NCBI GenBank assembly: GCA_022661535.1
Contig: JAKULF010000013.1
Coordinates: 992,001-1,056,000, forward strand
Origin: Eutypa lata
Lineage: Eukaryota; Ascomycota; Sordariomycetes; Xylariales; Diatrypaceae
Reading direction: 5' to 3'
Length of the DNA stretch: 64,000 nt
The translations under genes and the position numbers were made by a program. Position 1 is the stretch's first letter. Each line of letters opens with the position of its first letter. The notes below the pieces were generated by a model. It searched no databases. It was not told the DNA's origin and was given only the letters and a program-made list of their open reading frames with translations. Of the stretch, positions 24,069 to 36,168 are shown one piece after another.

Positions 24069-25063
24069 GAACCATTTCAATGGATCCTAGGAACAGCTGA
24101 GCTGCCCGATTGTTGGATGGGTAGCTGGGGGTTTATTGAGTATTAAAAAGAGGATGGTGGGACATTGTGAATAGTCGGGAATCTTAGGGCTATCTCGGGG
24201 AAACCGTGGTAATTTAGAACCACAGGGCGATGCAGTGGGGGCGTGGAAAAGAACCAATGGCTGGGCACAGCTTGGCCAAGGACAGGAATGAAATTTCATA
24301 GGCTCGTATTCATCTTGGAATCTCTTGGTACGCTTTTGGTACGCTTCTAGCGCTCTTGGTATGGTCCCGCAAGATAGAGTTTATCAGCATTTGTTTGTAG
24401 TCAATTCTATTACCAAATAGACAAAAGCTTGTTTAGATGCTCCTGTTATATTGGGAGCTGGACTTCGATACGGCTATCTACTTGGTATATGTTGTGTGTT
24501 TTTACATGATAAGATTTAGTTATACAAGCATGAAAATATTTGCTCTGTCTGCTTTCTGCTTGCTACGTCATTCTCTTACCATGTTTGGTTACTTATACTG
24601 ACATTCCAGGTTTGTGTCGTAACAGCTTCCAGAGCTAACCCGTCAGTTCCGTAGAGTTAAGTAATAGACATAGCAAACACCACTATCCCAGCGACCTAAC
24701 GTTCAACAATGAGAAGGTTTTTGACTAAATAGGTAACGCTGATCAGCCTCACCCAGGCGCTTGGAGAAAGGAAGTGGGGTATAATTATTATTACTATGGA
24801 AGTCGAAATGTCTGTTCCTTGTCTCTCTATAAAGATAAGGATAGCCCCTCAGCTTACAGGATGCCCTAGAGAGGAGCTCGGAGGGTTAGATAAGAACTAT
24901 AGGAACAATACCTACCTAAGTTAACTACAACTTTCATACCTAGAGCTACATAGCTACAGAACCAGAAGTTGCTATTGGATAGTCTACCTAAACAGCTATA
25001 AATCAAGCAAGTCTCTTATCGTATACCTACTTTTCGGTCCTCGCTATACGTTGTCTTTACGAT
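24069..25063. other. Gap between tRNA-Asp and ureG
   Basis: No supported gene. The part from about 24830 to 25010 is rich in CTA/TAG words and looks like a heavily mutated old repeat; the remainder is the promoter side of ureG. Confidence 0.45.
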
Positions 25064-26417
25064 ATGTCTCATACTCACTCTCATGATGGTCTAACAGACC
25101 ACTCCCATTCCCATGACGGCTTCTCCGCTGCGGAGCATGGCCACTCACATGAGATCCTCGACGGACCGGGGAGCTACCTAGGCCGGGAGATGCCCATAGT
25201 GGAGGGCCGGGACTGGAACGAGAGGGCTTTCACTATTGGTATCGGAGGGTATGAATTATATTTTTCTAGTGTTGTCACTTTCTGTCCCGTTCCCTGCCCC
25301 CGTTCTTACCCCCCTCCACCTATATCCACCCCACCTTATTACCTATTTACCCCTTTCGATTATAAGGGGGAGTATACCTCTCATCTTGTCGAACCCTGAA
25401 TGAAGTCACTATGGATTTCTATAGAACGTAGTTCGTCATGAATTGCGGGATCAGGATTGAATGAGGTGATGCTATAAGATCATTCCATACAGCATGGTTT
25501 ACTATGTGATGCTAGCATTTGATCCTATCCTGAGGTGCCTACCTATGCCTTAATAGTTTACCACGTATTAACCATGTGGTTTCATACGCACTCTCCTCTC
25601 TCACCCTTTCACTTACTGTTACTATTCCCTTACAATTTCTCTATATCCGCCCATCTACCTATCTCTTCATTCCATTTCAATCCAACATATACACACATAG
25701 AAAAAATGAATTGACGAAATGAAAAACCCCTTCCATTTTATTTTATTTTATAAACAACACAAAAGCTAACCCCACCACCCCAGCCCCGTCGGCTCCGGCA
25801 AGACCGCCCTAATGCTAGCGCTCTGCCTGGCCCTGCGCGACAAATACAACATCGCGGCGGTAACGAACGACATCTTCACGCGGGAGGACGCGGAGTTCCT
25901 GGTGCGGCAGCGCGCGCTCCCGCCCCAGCGCATCCGCGCCATCGAGACGGGGGGCTGCCCGCACGCCGCGGTGCGGGAGGACATCAGCGCGAACCTGGCG
26001 GCGCTCGAGGACCTGCACTCGGCCTTCGGGTCGGACCTGCTGCTGATCGAGAGCGGGGGCGACAACCTGGCCGCCAACTACAGCCGCGAGCTGGCGGACT
26101 TCATCGTCTACGTCATCGACGTCAGCGGCGGGGATAAGATCCCGCGGAAGGGGGGACCGGGAATCACGCAGAGCGACCTGCTTGTCGTCAACAAGACGGA
26201 TCTGGCGGACGCCGTCGGCGCCGATCTGGGCGTCATGGAGCGCGATGCGCGCAAGATGCGGGAGGGGGGGCCGACCGTCTTCGCCCAGGTTAAGGGCGGT
26301 GTTGGGGTCGAGCATATTGTCAATTTGATCGTTAGTGCGTGGAAGGCGAGTGGCGCTGAGGAGGTGGTTAGGGGCAATGGAGGGCCGAGGCCGACGGAGG
26401 GCGTGGGTGAGTTGTGA
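25064..26417 (+). CDS. ureG: Urease accessory GTPase UreG
   Basis: GTPase that delivers nickel to apo-urease together with UreD/UreF, in the cytosol. Two exons, 25064-25248 and 25784-26417, give 272 residues. Exon 1 encodes a His-rich metal-binding N-terminus (HTHSHDG...HSHSHDG...HGHSHE) and ends at GIGG. Exon 2 opens with the P-loop GPVGSGKT (62-69). GGCPHAA carries the Cys120-Pro-His122 nickel-binding motif; ESGGDN and NKTD (GTP base recognition) follow. The intron is 535 nt, many times the local norm, yet nothing of the protein is missing across it. Exon 2 is extremely GC-rich in comparison with exon 1 and the intron. No other urease genes lie in the window. Confidence 0.95.
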
Positions 26418-26707
26418 GCGATATGTTGTACAGGTAGATGGCAAGAAGTAGTCGGGTGGTTCTTAGCTTGATAGGAGAAACACCACTCAATTCATATCAA
26501 GTGGGTTGACGCCTACGTGTTTGGGATTTATCAAAAGTTCCTAAGTCTTGGGCTGGGCAGTCGTTCTTATACGAGCAATGAAAATAGATGATTGCTATTC
26601 ATACCTATCGAAACGCCAATGTAGCCCGTCCATACATGCGTAACATAACGTCTATTCATTCATCCCTTCATCATGACCTATCTACATACCTGCTTTCGTA
26701 GATATCG

Positions 26708-29213
26708 CTATTCCATAACGTCATCCTGAGCCCTGCCCGCGCCTTCTTCTAACAGCGGCCCCGTCAACGGTCTCGCGCTTCGCGGCCACACCCTCTTATA
26801 CAGACTAATGCCGATGCTGTCCTGCGGGTTGATCCTCCCGTCGAAGGTAGCTTTGAAGTAGCCGTGGGTACCGAGGGCCTCCTTCATGTGCCCGCTTCTT
26901 CCACGCCGGGTCCACAGCGGCAGGGCCTTGAACCATTCCACGTCCTCGCGGCTGAAGAACATGTAGCGGATGGTGACGACCTTCTTGTGGATGTGGTACG
27001 GGTGGCCTGTCAGGATGACGCGCTTGGCGATGACCCTTGATGTGGACGGGGCTCGCGCAGTTCCTGTTGCTACTAGCTGCAAGGGCAGCTCGCCCTCTTC
27101 AGCGGACTCCGGAATCGTGCGCTTGAAGAAAAGCGTGGGGACAGCGCCCCAAGTCATGGGTCCCACGAACGAGGCGATCGCAGACTGGCCGGCATGCAGG
27201 TACCGGCAGTACTTGTGCACGTCGTTTTCGGTATTGCCGCTAAGCGAGAACTGGGGGTTGATGACCAATCTTCGGGGGCCGATTTGGACGATGAGCTCCT
27301 CCTTCGCCTTGATGGACTTCTCATAGTCTTCTTTGTGGGTAATGTCGAAGTTCAGAGAAGTCTTCTTATTCTCATGCCGTAGAAGAGAGAATAGTGTGAC
27401 GGGGTGCGAAGGGTTGTATGACTTCTGGAGTTCTGTTGGGACACCCTTTAGATGAACATGAACCCTCGTACCAGGCGCGACTCCACCCACAAGAGTCTCC
27501 TTGAACACAAAGTTCCGAGAAGATGGATAGTTAGGGATCTGCAATAGTCTCGTCCAATCCTCTGGTCGATACGGTCGGTCTTCCTCTTCATTCCACGGAC
27601 TTGTTCTCAGACTCTTCAAACCTCGGTATTTGGATAGCCTCTCTCTCGCGAGAACATGAGGATGAAGTTCAATCTCATCTGGGAACTCCATATCATCTTC
27701 TACCTCGTTACGTTTTCTTGACCGGTAAGCCTCTAGTTGCTCCGCATCATCGTCCTCATCTGGCTCGATAAACATTTCCGATTGGGGGTATTCTGACATA
27801 GCTCCCTCGGTCGGCTCAGGGACAGCTATGCCTTCCATACCATCCTCTGGAGCTGCTACATCAGCTTCATTCACAATGTCTTCCATATCATCATCCATAT
27901 CGGAATCGGAATCGGAAACATCCTCTAGAAACCAGGCTGCCTGGTATGATGACGTTCCCTTTGGTAACTTTTTGGGTTGAGTCAGTTCTTCTGGCTCGTC
28001 TTCTGAAAAGTAATGGTGATCATCTAAGAGAACACCCTTTTTATTTGGCACAACTGATTCTGTGGCGGCATCATCCTCAACATCCTTCATTACCGCCTCT
28101 TCAGGGGCTAACTCATCAAGGTCGTCCTGGTCTTCGCTAGGTGTTTCTAAAACGTTCTCTGTTTCGGACTCTTCGATAGCCATGCTATCATCTTTCCTTT
28201 TCTTGCTTGACAGGGGCGCAGCTGTGACTTTTTCGATCTGGAATGCCCCCCAGTCTCCCACATGCACTAATCGGTCTGCTTTGAGACTCTTGCCTCGAAC
28301 AACCCCAGTCAAAACGGCCGTATCGCTTTCTGATGTTGACCACTGAATGTCATCTACAAGCATCCAAGACCTTTGGTCTCTCCAGTTCACACCTTTTGGT
28401 GTAGTGCTGCAGAGTGACCTCATTAAGTTGGAGCATTCTTGTCTTGAATCGAGACTGTAGACCTTCTCCTGCCCGGGGTGGAAATGGGTCATAAATGATG
28501 CTAGAGACTTGACAACATCTGGCCGTGCCTTGACTGGTTGGATCTTGTCTAAGTGCTGCACTACTGTGAATAGTGTAGACATGCCCTGGTTCTCGATGCT
28601 TCGGATGATCAGTTCGCCAAGGGGATCAACCTCGACCTCTGCCGACAGGATAAACAATACATAATCAGCAACTCTAGCGGCGTCCATACAGGCCGTAAGA
28701 TCTCTTTTCAAGGGAATATACTGGAGCTTCTGCTTGAAGCGATCAACAGTAACCCTAAATGTGGTATCGGGAATCTCGGAATCGATATCGAGACTGCCAT
28801 TTAGGCTCTGGATAGCGGCAGGAACGTTGGCATCGGCGCAGAGCGGGACGACCGCAACGATCCGGGGGGCACCATCCCGTCCTAGAAACAATGATGTCTC
28901 TCTCTGGTGTTCCTTATGCTTGGCTAGTTGGCGTTGCTTTGCTTGATTACGACGGGCTATCTTAGTCATGGCCTGTTGGTGGGGGGTCTTTCGTTGTCCC
29001 CGTTCGTTGGGAACTTTGCCTATATAGGGAAATCCATGTTAGTAACTAGCTAGTTGAAGCAATATAAGATAACACTGATGTAAAATGATGGGTATGAAAC
29101 TTACCTTTGGCCTCCTCCCGTAAAGCCCCCTTGGTAGCCTTCTTAGACTTGAACGACTTATGGGAAACCTTGGTGGTGGGCCGGTGGGAATGAATAGCCA
29201 CAGCGGAAGGCAT
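26708..29213 (-). CDS. TSR1: Ribosome biogenesis protein Tsr1
   Basis: Assembly factor on late pre-40S particles in nucleus and cytosol, related to the GTPase Bms1 but itself not a GTPase. Two exons on the minus strand, 29213-29105 and 29019-26708, give 806 residues (yeast 788). Exon 1 carries the conserved Lys-rich start (SHKSFKSKKATKGALR). The GTPase-like domain has FLGRDGAPRIVAVVPLC where a P-loop would be, so the nucleotide motif is degenerate as known for Tsr1. The AARP2CN region is around residues 245-310, an Asp/Glu-rich linker spans about 315-490, and the C-terminal RIBIOP_C domain shows YRPEDWTRL and PYHIHKKVVTIRYMFF. It is divergent from UTP7. Confidence 0.94.
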
Positions 29214-29678
29214 CTTGCCGTCCCCTCCTGCTTTGAATCTGAAAGGTAACGAAGCCAGATTGAATATGAGTATATGTGTGTATGTATATACTCTTGAACA
29301 ATATGCTCTTGTGTATTTATTCCCTTTGCTCTCCTAGCTGTGAAGGGGTCCTAAAATGGGCTTGGAGGGGCAATTTCAGTTAATGGGTGGTTTATCGTTT
29401 ATCGTTAAATGGGCTTTTGGCTTTCTATCCACTATAAGACTGCATTTTGTGCGGGCAAGACAGCCCACTTTGATAAGAAACTTTAAACTTTTTTACGGGG
29501 CAGCTGCCTATCATCTTATCGATAATGACTGATAAAGCATTTAAACTTATCTTAGACTATCTTTCCTGGAAATTTTGGCTGAGCAGACTTTCGAGCCAGC
29601 TAGCCAGCAAGCAAACACATAGCACATACGCACTTCACGATATACACTCAATTGACAGACACGAAGGCTGGGTCGAAT
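29214..29678. promoter_or_regulatory. Bidirectional promoter of TSR1 and UTP7
   Basis: The 465 bp between two start codons serves two genes for 40S subunit assembly. Seven TTATC/GATAA words lie between 29392 and 29551 (29392, 29399, 29472, 29516, 29521, 29531, 29547), a dense cluster of GATA-factor-like sites. A TGTATGTATATAC tract lies near the TSR1 side. Whether GATA factors act here is inference. Confidence 0.5.
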
Positions 29679-31743
29679 ATGGAGGTCGATACCGAGGTCA
29701 CGAACGGCCGGGACAATGCTCGCGACGCTGATCACGACAATGGCGCGCTCGCCATCAAAAGCGCAAGAACCGAACTTATACCCAAACACGAACGCATAAA
29801 ACGTCGACGGATGAAGGATGCTCAGAGGGAATACGGACGCGGTTCTAAGATAGACACCAAGGGGATCAAAGACAAAAAGTTACGGAGAAACTTGAGTAGT
29901 CTCGAGCATAAGTACAAGTCGGCCACCATAAGAGCGAAAGACGCCGAGGTGCTTTTAGAAAACACTGCCGGTTTCCTCGAGCCTGAACACGAACTAGAGA
30001 AGACGTATAAGATCGCCCAGGATGATATCGAGGACAGCGTTGCGGTTGAGACAGCAAAGAAGCGCTTCGAGTTCAACCTTTCGGATAAACTAGGTCCTTA
30101 CATTGCTGATTACTCGAGGAATGGTCGAGATCTGTTATTAGCGGGACGGAAGGGCCATGTTGCCGCAATGGATGTGAGTTGGCCTCCTGGTTAATGGTTG
30201 GCGATATGCTGAATTCTGGTAACTAGTGGAGGCAAGGCAAACTAGGGTGCGAACTACAGCTCGGCGAGACGGTACGCGACGTGCGATGGTTGCATTCGGA
30301 TCAATTCTTCGCTGTGTCGCAAAAGAAATACGTCTATATATACGACCGACAAGGAGTAGAACTACACGTTTTAAAGAAGCACCAGGAAGTCTCTCATATG
30401 GAATTCCTACCGTACCACTACCTCCTTGCGACTCTGGTAGGTGGATCCCGATACTTTGAACCCCTATTTGTTGCTGACATCAAACATAGGGGATGTCCGG
30501 CTATCTGAAATATCAAGACGTCTCAACTGGCCAGCTCGTTAGCGAGATACCTACGAGACTGGGACCGGCAGTCTCTCTCACTCAAAACCCCTATAATGCG
30601 GTCCTACATGTACGGTTCCAAGTATATCTTATATATGGTAACATTTATTAACTTGGCCTTAGTGCGGACACCAAAACGGAACGATCACATTGTGGTCTCC
30701 AACTTCTCAAGGTGAGCATCTAAAAATTAACTTTAGCGCCGGAGTCCTTTTCCTTGATTTATTTCGAATGCGTATCGTCATATACTAGCCGAACCTGCTG
30801 GCTAGAGGTACTCCATTCAGGCTTGAGCGTCTCGTGGCCCACTATAAATGGTTTCGATCTAAGTTACTAATACGGAATGTGTAATAGAACCTTTGGTAAA
30901 ACTACTGGCACATAAAGGCCCGGTACGCTCACTAGCCATTGACAGAGAGGGCCGTTATATGGTCTCGGCGGGTCAAGAACGGAAGATGGCAGTGTATGGA
31001 CCTCCCTTCCCCGCTTGCTTGTGGATTTCTACTTACAATAGACCAGGTGGGACATTCGTATGTTTAGAGAAGTCAATAGTTACTTCACACGACAACCCGC
31101 TTCATCTTTAGCTATTTCCGACCGGAATCTCACAGCCGTGGGCTGGGGAACGCAAACAACAATATGGAAGGACCTGTTCGTAAAGCACAGAGATGAACAG
31201 GAGAAAGTTCAAAGCCCATACATGAACTGGGGTGGAGATGGGAAGAGGGTAGAAAGAGTCCGTTGGTGTCCATATGAGGATTTACTTGGTGTCTCCCACG
31301 ATGAGGGCTTCTCCTCGATAATCGTACCTGGCGCCGGAGAACCTAACTTCGACGCGCTCGAAGTCAACCCATTCGAGACTACCAAGCAGAGACAAGAGAC
31401 GGAAGTCAAGTCGTTACTGAATAAGTTGAAGCCGGAGATGATCGCACTAGATCCTAACTTCATCGGCAATCTCGACTTGCGGTCAGAGAAGCAACGGAAA
31501 GCCGAGAAGGACCTCGATGCTAAGCCGGCGGATATCGAAACGGAAATACGGAACAAGGCCCGCGGGAAGAACAGCGCCCTGAGCAAGTACCTGAGAAAGC
31601 AGCGCAAGAGGAATGTCGTCGACGAGAAGAAGCTCAAAGCAGAGGAGATCTGGAAGGAGAGACAGGAGAAGACGGATAAGAGACACGAAGAGAAGCAAGC
31701 TAATCTTGGTCCGGCGTTGGGGAGATTTGCGAGAAAAGAATAG
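29679..31743 (+). CDS. UTP7: U3 snoRNP WD40 protein Utp7 (WDR46/BING4 family)
   Basis: Component of the small-subunit processome, needed for early 18S rRNA processing in the nucleolus. Six exons, 29679-30173, 30227-30436, 30490-30609, 30663-30711, 30888-30993 and 31047-31743, all in phase, give 558 residues (yeast 554). ATG 29679 is the first in frame. The N-terminus is basic ([16 protein letters not shown]). WD-type repeats follow ([38 protein letters not shown]), then the BING4CT region with [17 protein letters not shown] and [11 protein letters not shown]. The tail is Lys/Arg/Glu-rich, likely coiled. The internal exons are short and one intron is only 53 nt, so automatic models may truncate the gene. 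Confidence 0.93.
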
Positions 31744-32559
31744 ATACTAGGATGTATGTATGTGCATGTATGTGATGGAAGGAGAAGTAGATACCCAGAG
31801 AATTATATGCTGGTGCTTGCTTGCTTTCTGATTCTTACCAGCGACTATAAACGACTACGTACTATCATTGGTGCATGTGCTTTTAAGACATTCTTGGGCT
31901 GCAGAATTCGAGTTGACAGGTTGACTGCCTGCAAGCTGCTGACATCATTCATTGGTAGCGCCACCTGGCAATGGGGAAGTTCGTGCATGTGACAGTGGCA
32001 CACTTCTAATGGGTCTGCTGATTTAGCGAAGAGGACATCTGGAGCCACTTGTTAGTTACCCCCTGTTCTGCTCTGTCTAACTACATAGGTACTTAGACTA
32101 CATACAATATTCCAAGTAATAAAGCTGTCCCATTGTACTCGAGTTACATAACTACCTAACTGACAGGAAGTCCGTAGTCTGGTAACAAAGGTTACAACCG
32201 TTTATATAGTCAAAGTACGAAGTAACAAGGGGGGTGGAATGAACATTTGGTTGGTGTCATCGGATGTCATTTCTATGCTCTAGCTACATAACCAGCCTCT
32301 ACGCACAATTCGTATCTATCATCTCAAAGCTTCCCACCTCAAACAGCTGTCCACTTGTTGCTGAACCATTGGACTTTGAGCTCAACCCTGTCTTGCGCGC
32401 AACCCCCGAGTCATAATTACTGGCGATGGCAATTCTTATTTCCAATTTTTGAAGTGCAGTAGTTAGTAGTAGTAGCAAGAAGGACTCCTTTTTCTTTCCT
32501 TTTTTTCCTTCTCTTTTCCTCCCCTTCCCCCTTCAATCACCACTACATCCGCCGACATC
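31744..32559. other. Gap between UTP7 and SEY1
   Basis: No supported gene. A CT-rich leader immediately precedes the SEY1 start (about 32487-32545), a common fungal promoter feature. Confidence 0.55.
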
Positions 32560-35430
32560 ATGAACGGGAACTCCCACTTTGCTTCCGGCGATGCGCCAAA
32601 CTCAGCTCAATATGAAAATGGTGTCCAAGTAATCGATGAGGACAAGCAGTTCAGGTATACACACCTCCTCTCTAGAACTCGACTCTTCCTCGATCTCGGA
32701 GAGCTTCTACTTTCGGGCCCAGTTGCTAATGCTGTTGCTGCATGTCTTACAGTCCGAATATCAATGACTATCTTCAAGCGACCGATGTCGTCGATGCTGG
32801 ATTCAACTATCACCTCATATCTGTGTTTGGTTCCCAGTCGACGGGCAAGTCTACTCTGCTAAACAACCTCTTCGGCACCGAGTTCAATGTCATGTCCGAG
32901 GCCGAGCGTCGTCAGACAACAAAGGGAATATGGATGTCTAAGAATAAGCGGGCCTCCATGGCCGACAATATCCTCGTTATGGATGTCGAAGGTACCGATG
33001 GTCGAGAACGAGGAGAAGACCAGGATTTCGAAAGGAAGAGTGCGCTCTTTGCATTAGCTACTAGCGAGGTTCTCATAGTCAACATATGGGAACACCAAGT
33101 AGGTCTATATCAAGGAGCTAATATGGGTCTACTAAAGACCGTCTTCGAAGTCAACCTTCAGCTATTCCAAAAAGACAAGCAGTAGGTCTACTCGGGGTTT
33201 ATGCTATCATTTCATGCTCTACCTTACTGACCCCTTTCTAGATCGGCTCCAAGATCACTCCTCTTTTTCGTCATCCGTGATCACATCGGCCACACCCCTC
33301 TATCGAACCTCCGAAATACGCTAGTGCAAGACCTTACCAAAATCTGGTCATCGATATCGAAACCTCAGGGTCTAGAAAACTCACGCATAGAAGATAATTT
33401 CGATTTTGCTTTCGCTGCCTTACCCCATAAGATCTTACAACCTGAAAAATTCGTCACCGAGGTACAGCAGTTAGGGAAGAGGTTCGTGGCCGGATCGTCA
33501 CGGACCAAGGACCAAGGAGGACATGGCGAGCAAGAGCTGGCCGGTGGCGTTTTCCTACCCGAATACCACCGGAGGATCCCCGCCGATGGTTTTTCCATCT
33601 ATGCCGAAGGTGTCTGGGACCAGATTGTCAGCAACAAGGATCTGGACCTGCCCACACAGCAGGAGCTCCTTGCGCAGTTCCGCTGTGACGAAATCTCAAG
33701 AGAGGTTTTAATCTCCTTCGACGAAGTTATCAACCCGCTAGAAGAGAAGCAGGCGGAGTCCACCCGCAGTGGGAAAGTTGTCGTTCTGTCGGATCTTGGT
33801 GCTACTGGAAGCTCGGCCAGGACTAAGTGTGTCAAGGCGTTCGAAGTAAATGCAAGCAGATATCATAAGGGAGTCTACAAGAGGAAGCGTAGCGACCTAG
33901 AGACGAAGATAGACCAACGGCTGAAGGCGCTGTACCAAAGTCAACTATCTGCTGCTCACAAGTCGGGTGTGACCACGTTTAGCGACGCCGTGTCGGGCGC
34001 TGTCAAATCAGGGCAGAAGTCAGGGGCTGCTTACGAGTTCGCCGAGATTGTAGACAAGGCGAAGACGAAGTCACTGGCGACATTCGAGAAGGAGGCCAAG
34101 AGTCTATATATCGAGGATGTCCCATGGACCAACTTCAAATCGCAGTACTTGCTTTTCGAGAAAGAACTCGACGAGGTCAGCTCCCGCTTGCGCAAGGACG
34201 AGATGCGACGTTTAGCCACGCGGGTAGAGCGCTGGGTGAAATCGCGGCTGGGCGACTCCATCGGGCTCGAATTCAACAAACTAGGCTCGGGGCGGGCCGG
34301 GTCGGGGGCCCCCGAGACGGGCGAGAAACCCGCCACGGAGAAGGACCTCTGGGACCGGGTCTGGAGCGCGTTCGTCTCGATCGTCAAGGAGGCCGAGACC
34401 CGGTTCGCGGATCGGGCCAAGAGCTTCGAGGCCAGCGCCGACGAGGTCGAGGTCGGCCTCTGGCGGCTGCGCCGCAAGTCATGGGTGGCGCTCCGCGAGA
34501 AGATCGACGAGGAGGTCATGGAGGGCAACATCCTCCTCAAGCTGCGGGAGAACTTCGAGGACAAGTTCCGGTACGACGACGCGGGGGTGCCGCGCATCTG
34601 GCGGCCCACGGACGACATCGAGGGCGTCTACACGAAGGCGCGCGAGTCCACGCTGACGCTGATCCCGCTGCTGTCGCGGTTCCGGCTCTCGACCACGTAC
34701 GCGGCCCCCGAGCTGCCCTCCTTTATCGGGAACCAGCCGCCCGGCGCCGAGCCCGAGGACGAGGACGACCTGGCGCCCATCGGCGGCGTCGACGAGGAGG
34801 ATGGCAAGAGCCTCGAGGAGGAGATGACGGTCCTGAGCGAGGGCAAGCGCCAGGACCTCGTCGTCCGCTTCAAGAAGACCGCCGACGGCGTCTACGTCGA
34901 GGCCAAGCGCAGCGCCATTGGCGGCGTGGCACAGATCCCGCTGTACTTTTATGGCATCCTGCTTGCACTGGGCTGGAATGAGATCCTTACTGGTGAGGTT
35001 TTTTTTTTCTCGATTTATTATCCACCTCTGCACCCTCTGCCCTTCACGATGCTACAACCCTTCTCCTATATTACTTGTTGATAACCAAAGCTAACCGTCG
35101 TAAACAGTCCTGCGCAACCCCGTCCTCTTCCTGCTCCTCATCGTCCTCGCGGGCGCCACCTACATCGCCTACAACCTGAACCTGCTCGGCCCGATGATGC
35201 AGATGAGCAGCGCGGCGTGGGGCCAGGGCGTCGACATCGGCAAGCAGAAGCTGCGCGACTTCCTCGAGAACAACGAGACGGCCCGGCAGGCCATCGGGGT
35301 CTCCGCCTCCGCCAACGGCAATGGCAATCGTCGCCAGGGCAGCGATATCAGCTTGGATACCCTGGATAGTCGTGGCAAGAGGGCGACGTCTGCTGCTGCT
35401 GCTGCTGCTGCTGATGATGACGATATCTGA
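32560..35430 (+). CDS. SEY1: ER membrane fusion GTPase Sey1 (atlastin/RHD3 type)
   Basis: Dynamin-like GTPase that fuses ER tubules. Four exons, 32560-32654, 32753-33181, 33242-34992 and 35108-35430, give 865 residues. G1 is GSQSTGKST (58-66), the switch region [10 protein letters not shown] follows, G3 is DVEGTDG (109-115) and the RD of VIRDHIG serves as G4. A long helical bundle follows. The membrane hairpin is split by the last intron: [14 protein letters not shown] (about 740-757) and [17 protein letters not shown] (about 764-781). A cytosolic tail with an amphipathic stretch ends in poly-Ala and Asp. Codon and base use change abruptly near 34230, beyond which the gene is very GC-rich. 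Confidence 0.95.
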
Positions 35431-36168
35431 TAAGACAGATGGTGTCTGCTGTGGGTACATATTTCGTGGTTAACTCGACTCGATTCGTGGGCAGGGAGAT
35501 AGGTGGCTGCATATAGCAAGCGTTCCGTTGTGTTGTGTTGTGTTGCGTTTGTTGGGTGGGTGGATGCATGCATGGGTGGGGGTGGGTTATTGTTAGTATG
35601 GTATAGATAGCAAGCAGCACTACAGAAACAAAGTGAAGTTAATCTCTAGGTCTTGACAAGAAGAAAAGAAAATAACAAGGTCGGCCAAACTACTTTACTT
35701 ACTGGTGGCTCCATGGTGACGATGATGGTTTACGGGTGATGGGATATATGGATGTATCGATGGGATAGGGAGGCAGTGGTCGTGGTGATATCGGACTGTT
35801 TTTTTTTTATGGGTGTTCGGAATGAATCAATCAATGTAGTAGATACAAAAACACAACACAACGTAACGCATATTTACATAGTTAGGTACTGTACTGTACT
35901 GTACTGTAATGTCATGACACATCTATTTCTCTTAATACAAAATTACAATGAGCAGGCGAGCAGTTTATTTGCGAAAACAGCCAGGCTTCTTTTGAACCTT
36001 GCTTATCCTTGAATGACCTAAGGCCCCCCCTATTCAAAACGCCATCCTGAATCGATGCAATTACTCATGTACGTAGAAGAATCAAAATGGATATTGTGAT
36101 TCCCCCGGTAAAGCCCCTTCTTATCTAACAACACAACGTACCTTATCTTATACACTTACAAATAAGCA
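35431..36168. other. Convergent gap between SEY1 and RNH201
   Basis: 3' flanks of two converging genes. It contains simple repeats: TTGTG units at about 35526-35545 and TACTG units at about 35886-35907. No coding support. Confidence 0.6.

Noticed and set aside
25815..26444. 209-residue minus-strand frame opposite ureG
   Set aside because: Shadow of the GC-rich ureG exon, which has a complete GTPase motif set on the plus strand.
34124..34981. 285-residue Arg/Gly-rich plus-strand frame inside SEY1
   Set aside because: Out-of-frame shadow created by GC-rich codons of the SEY1 exon.
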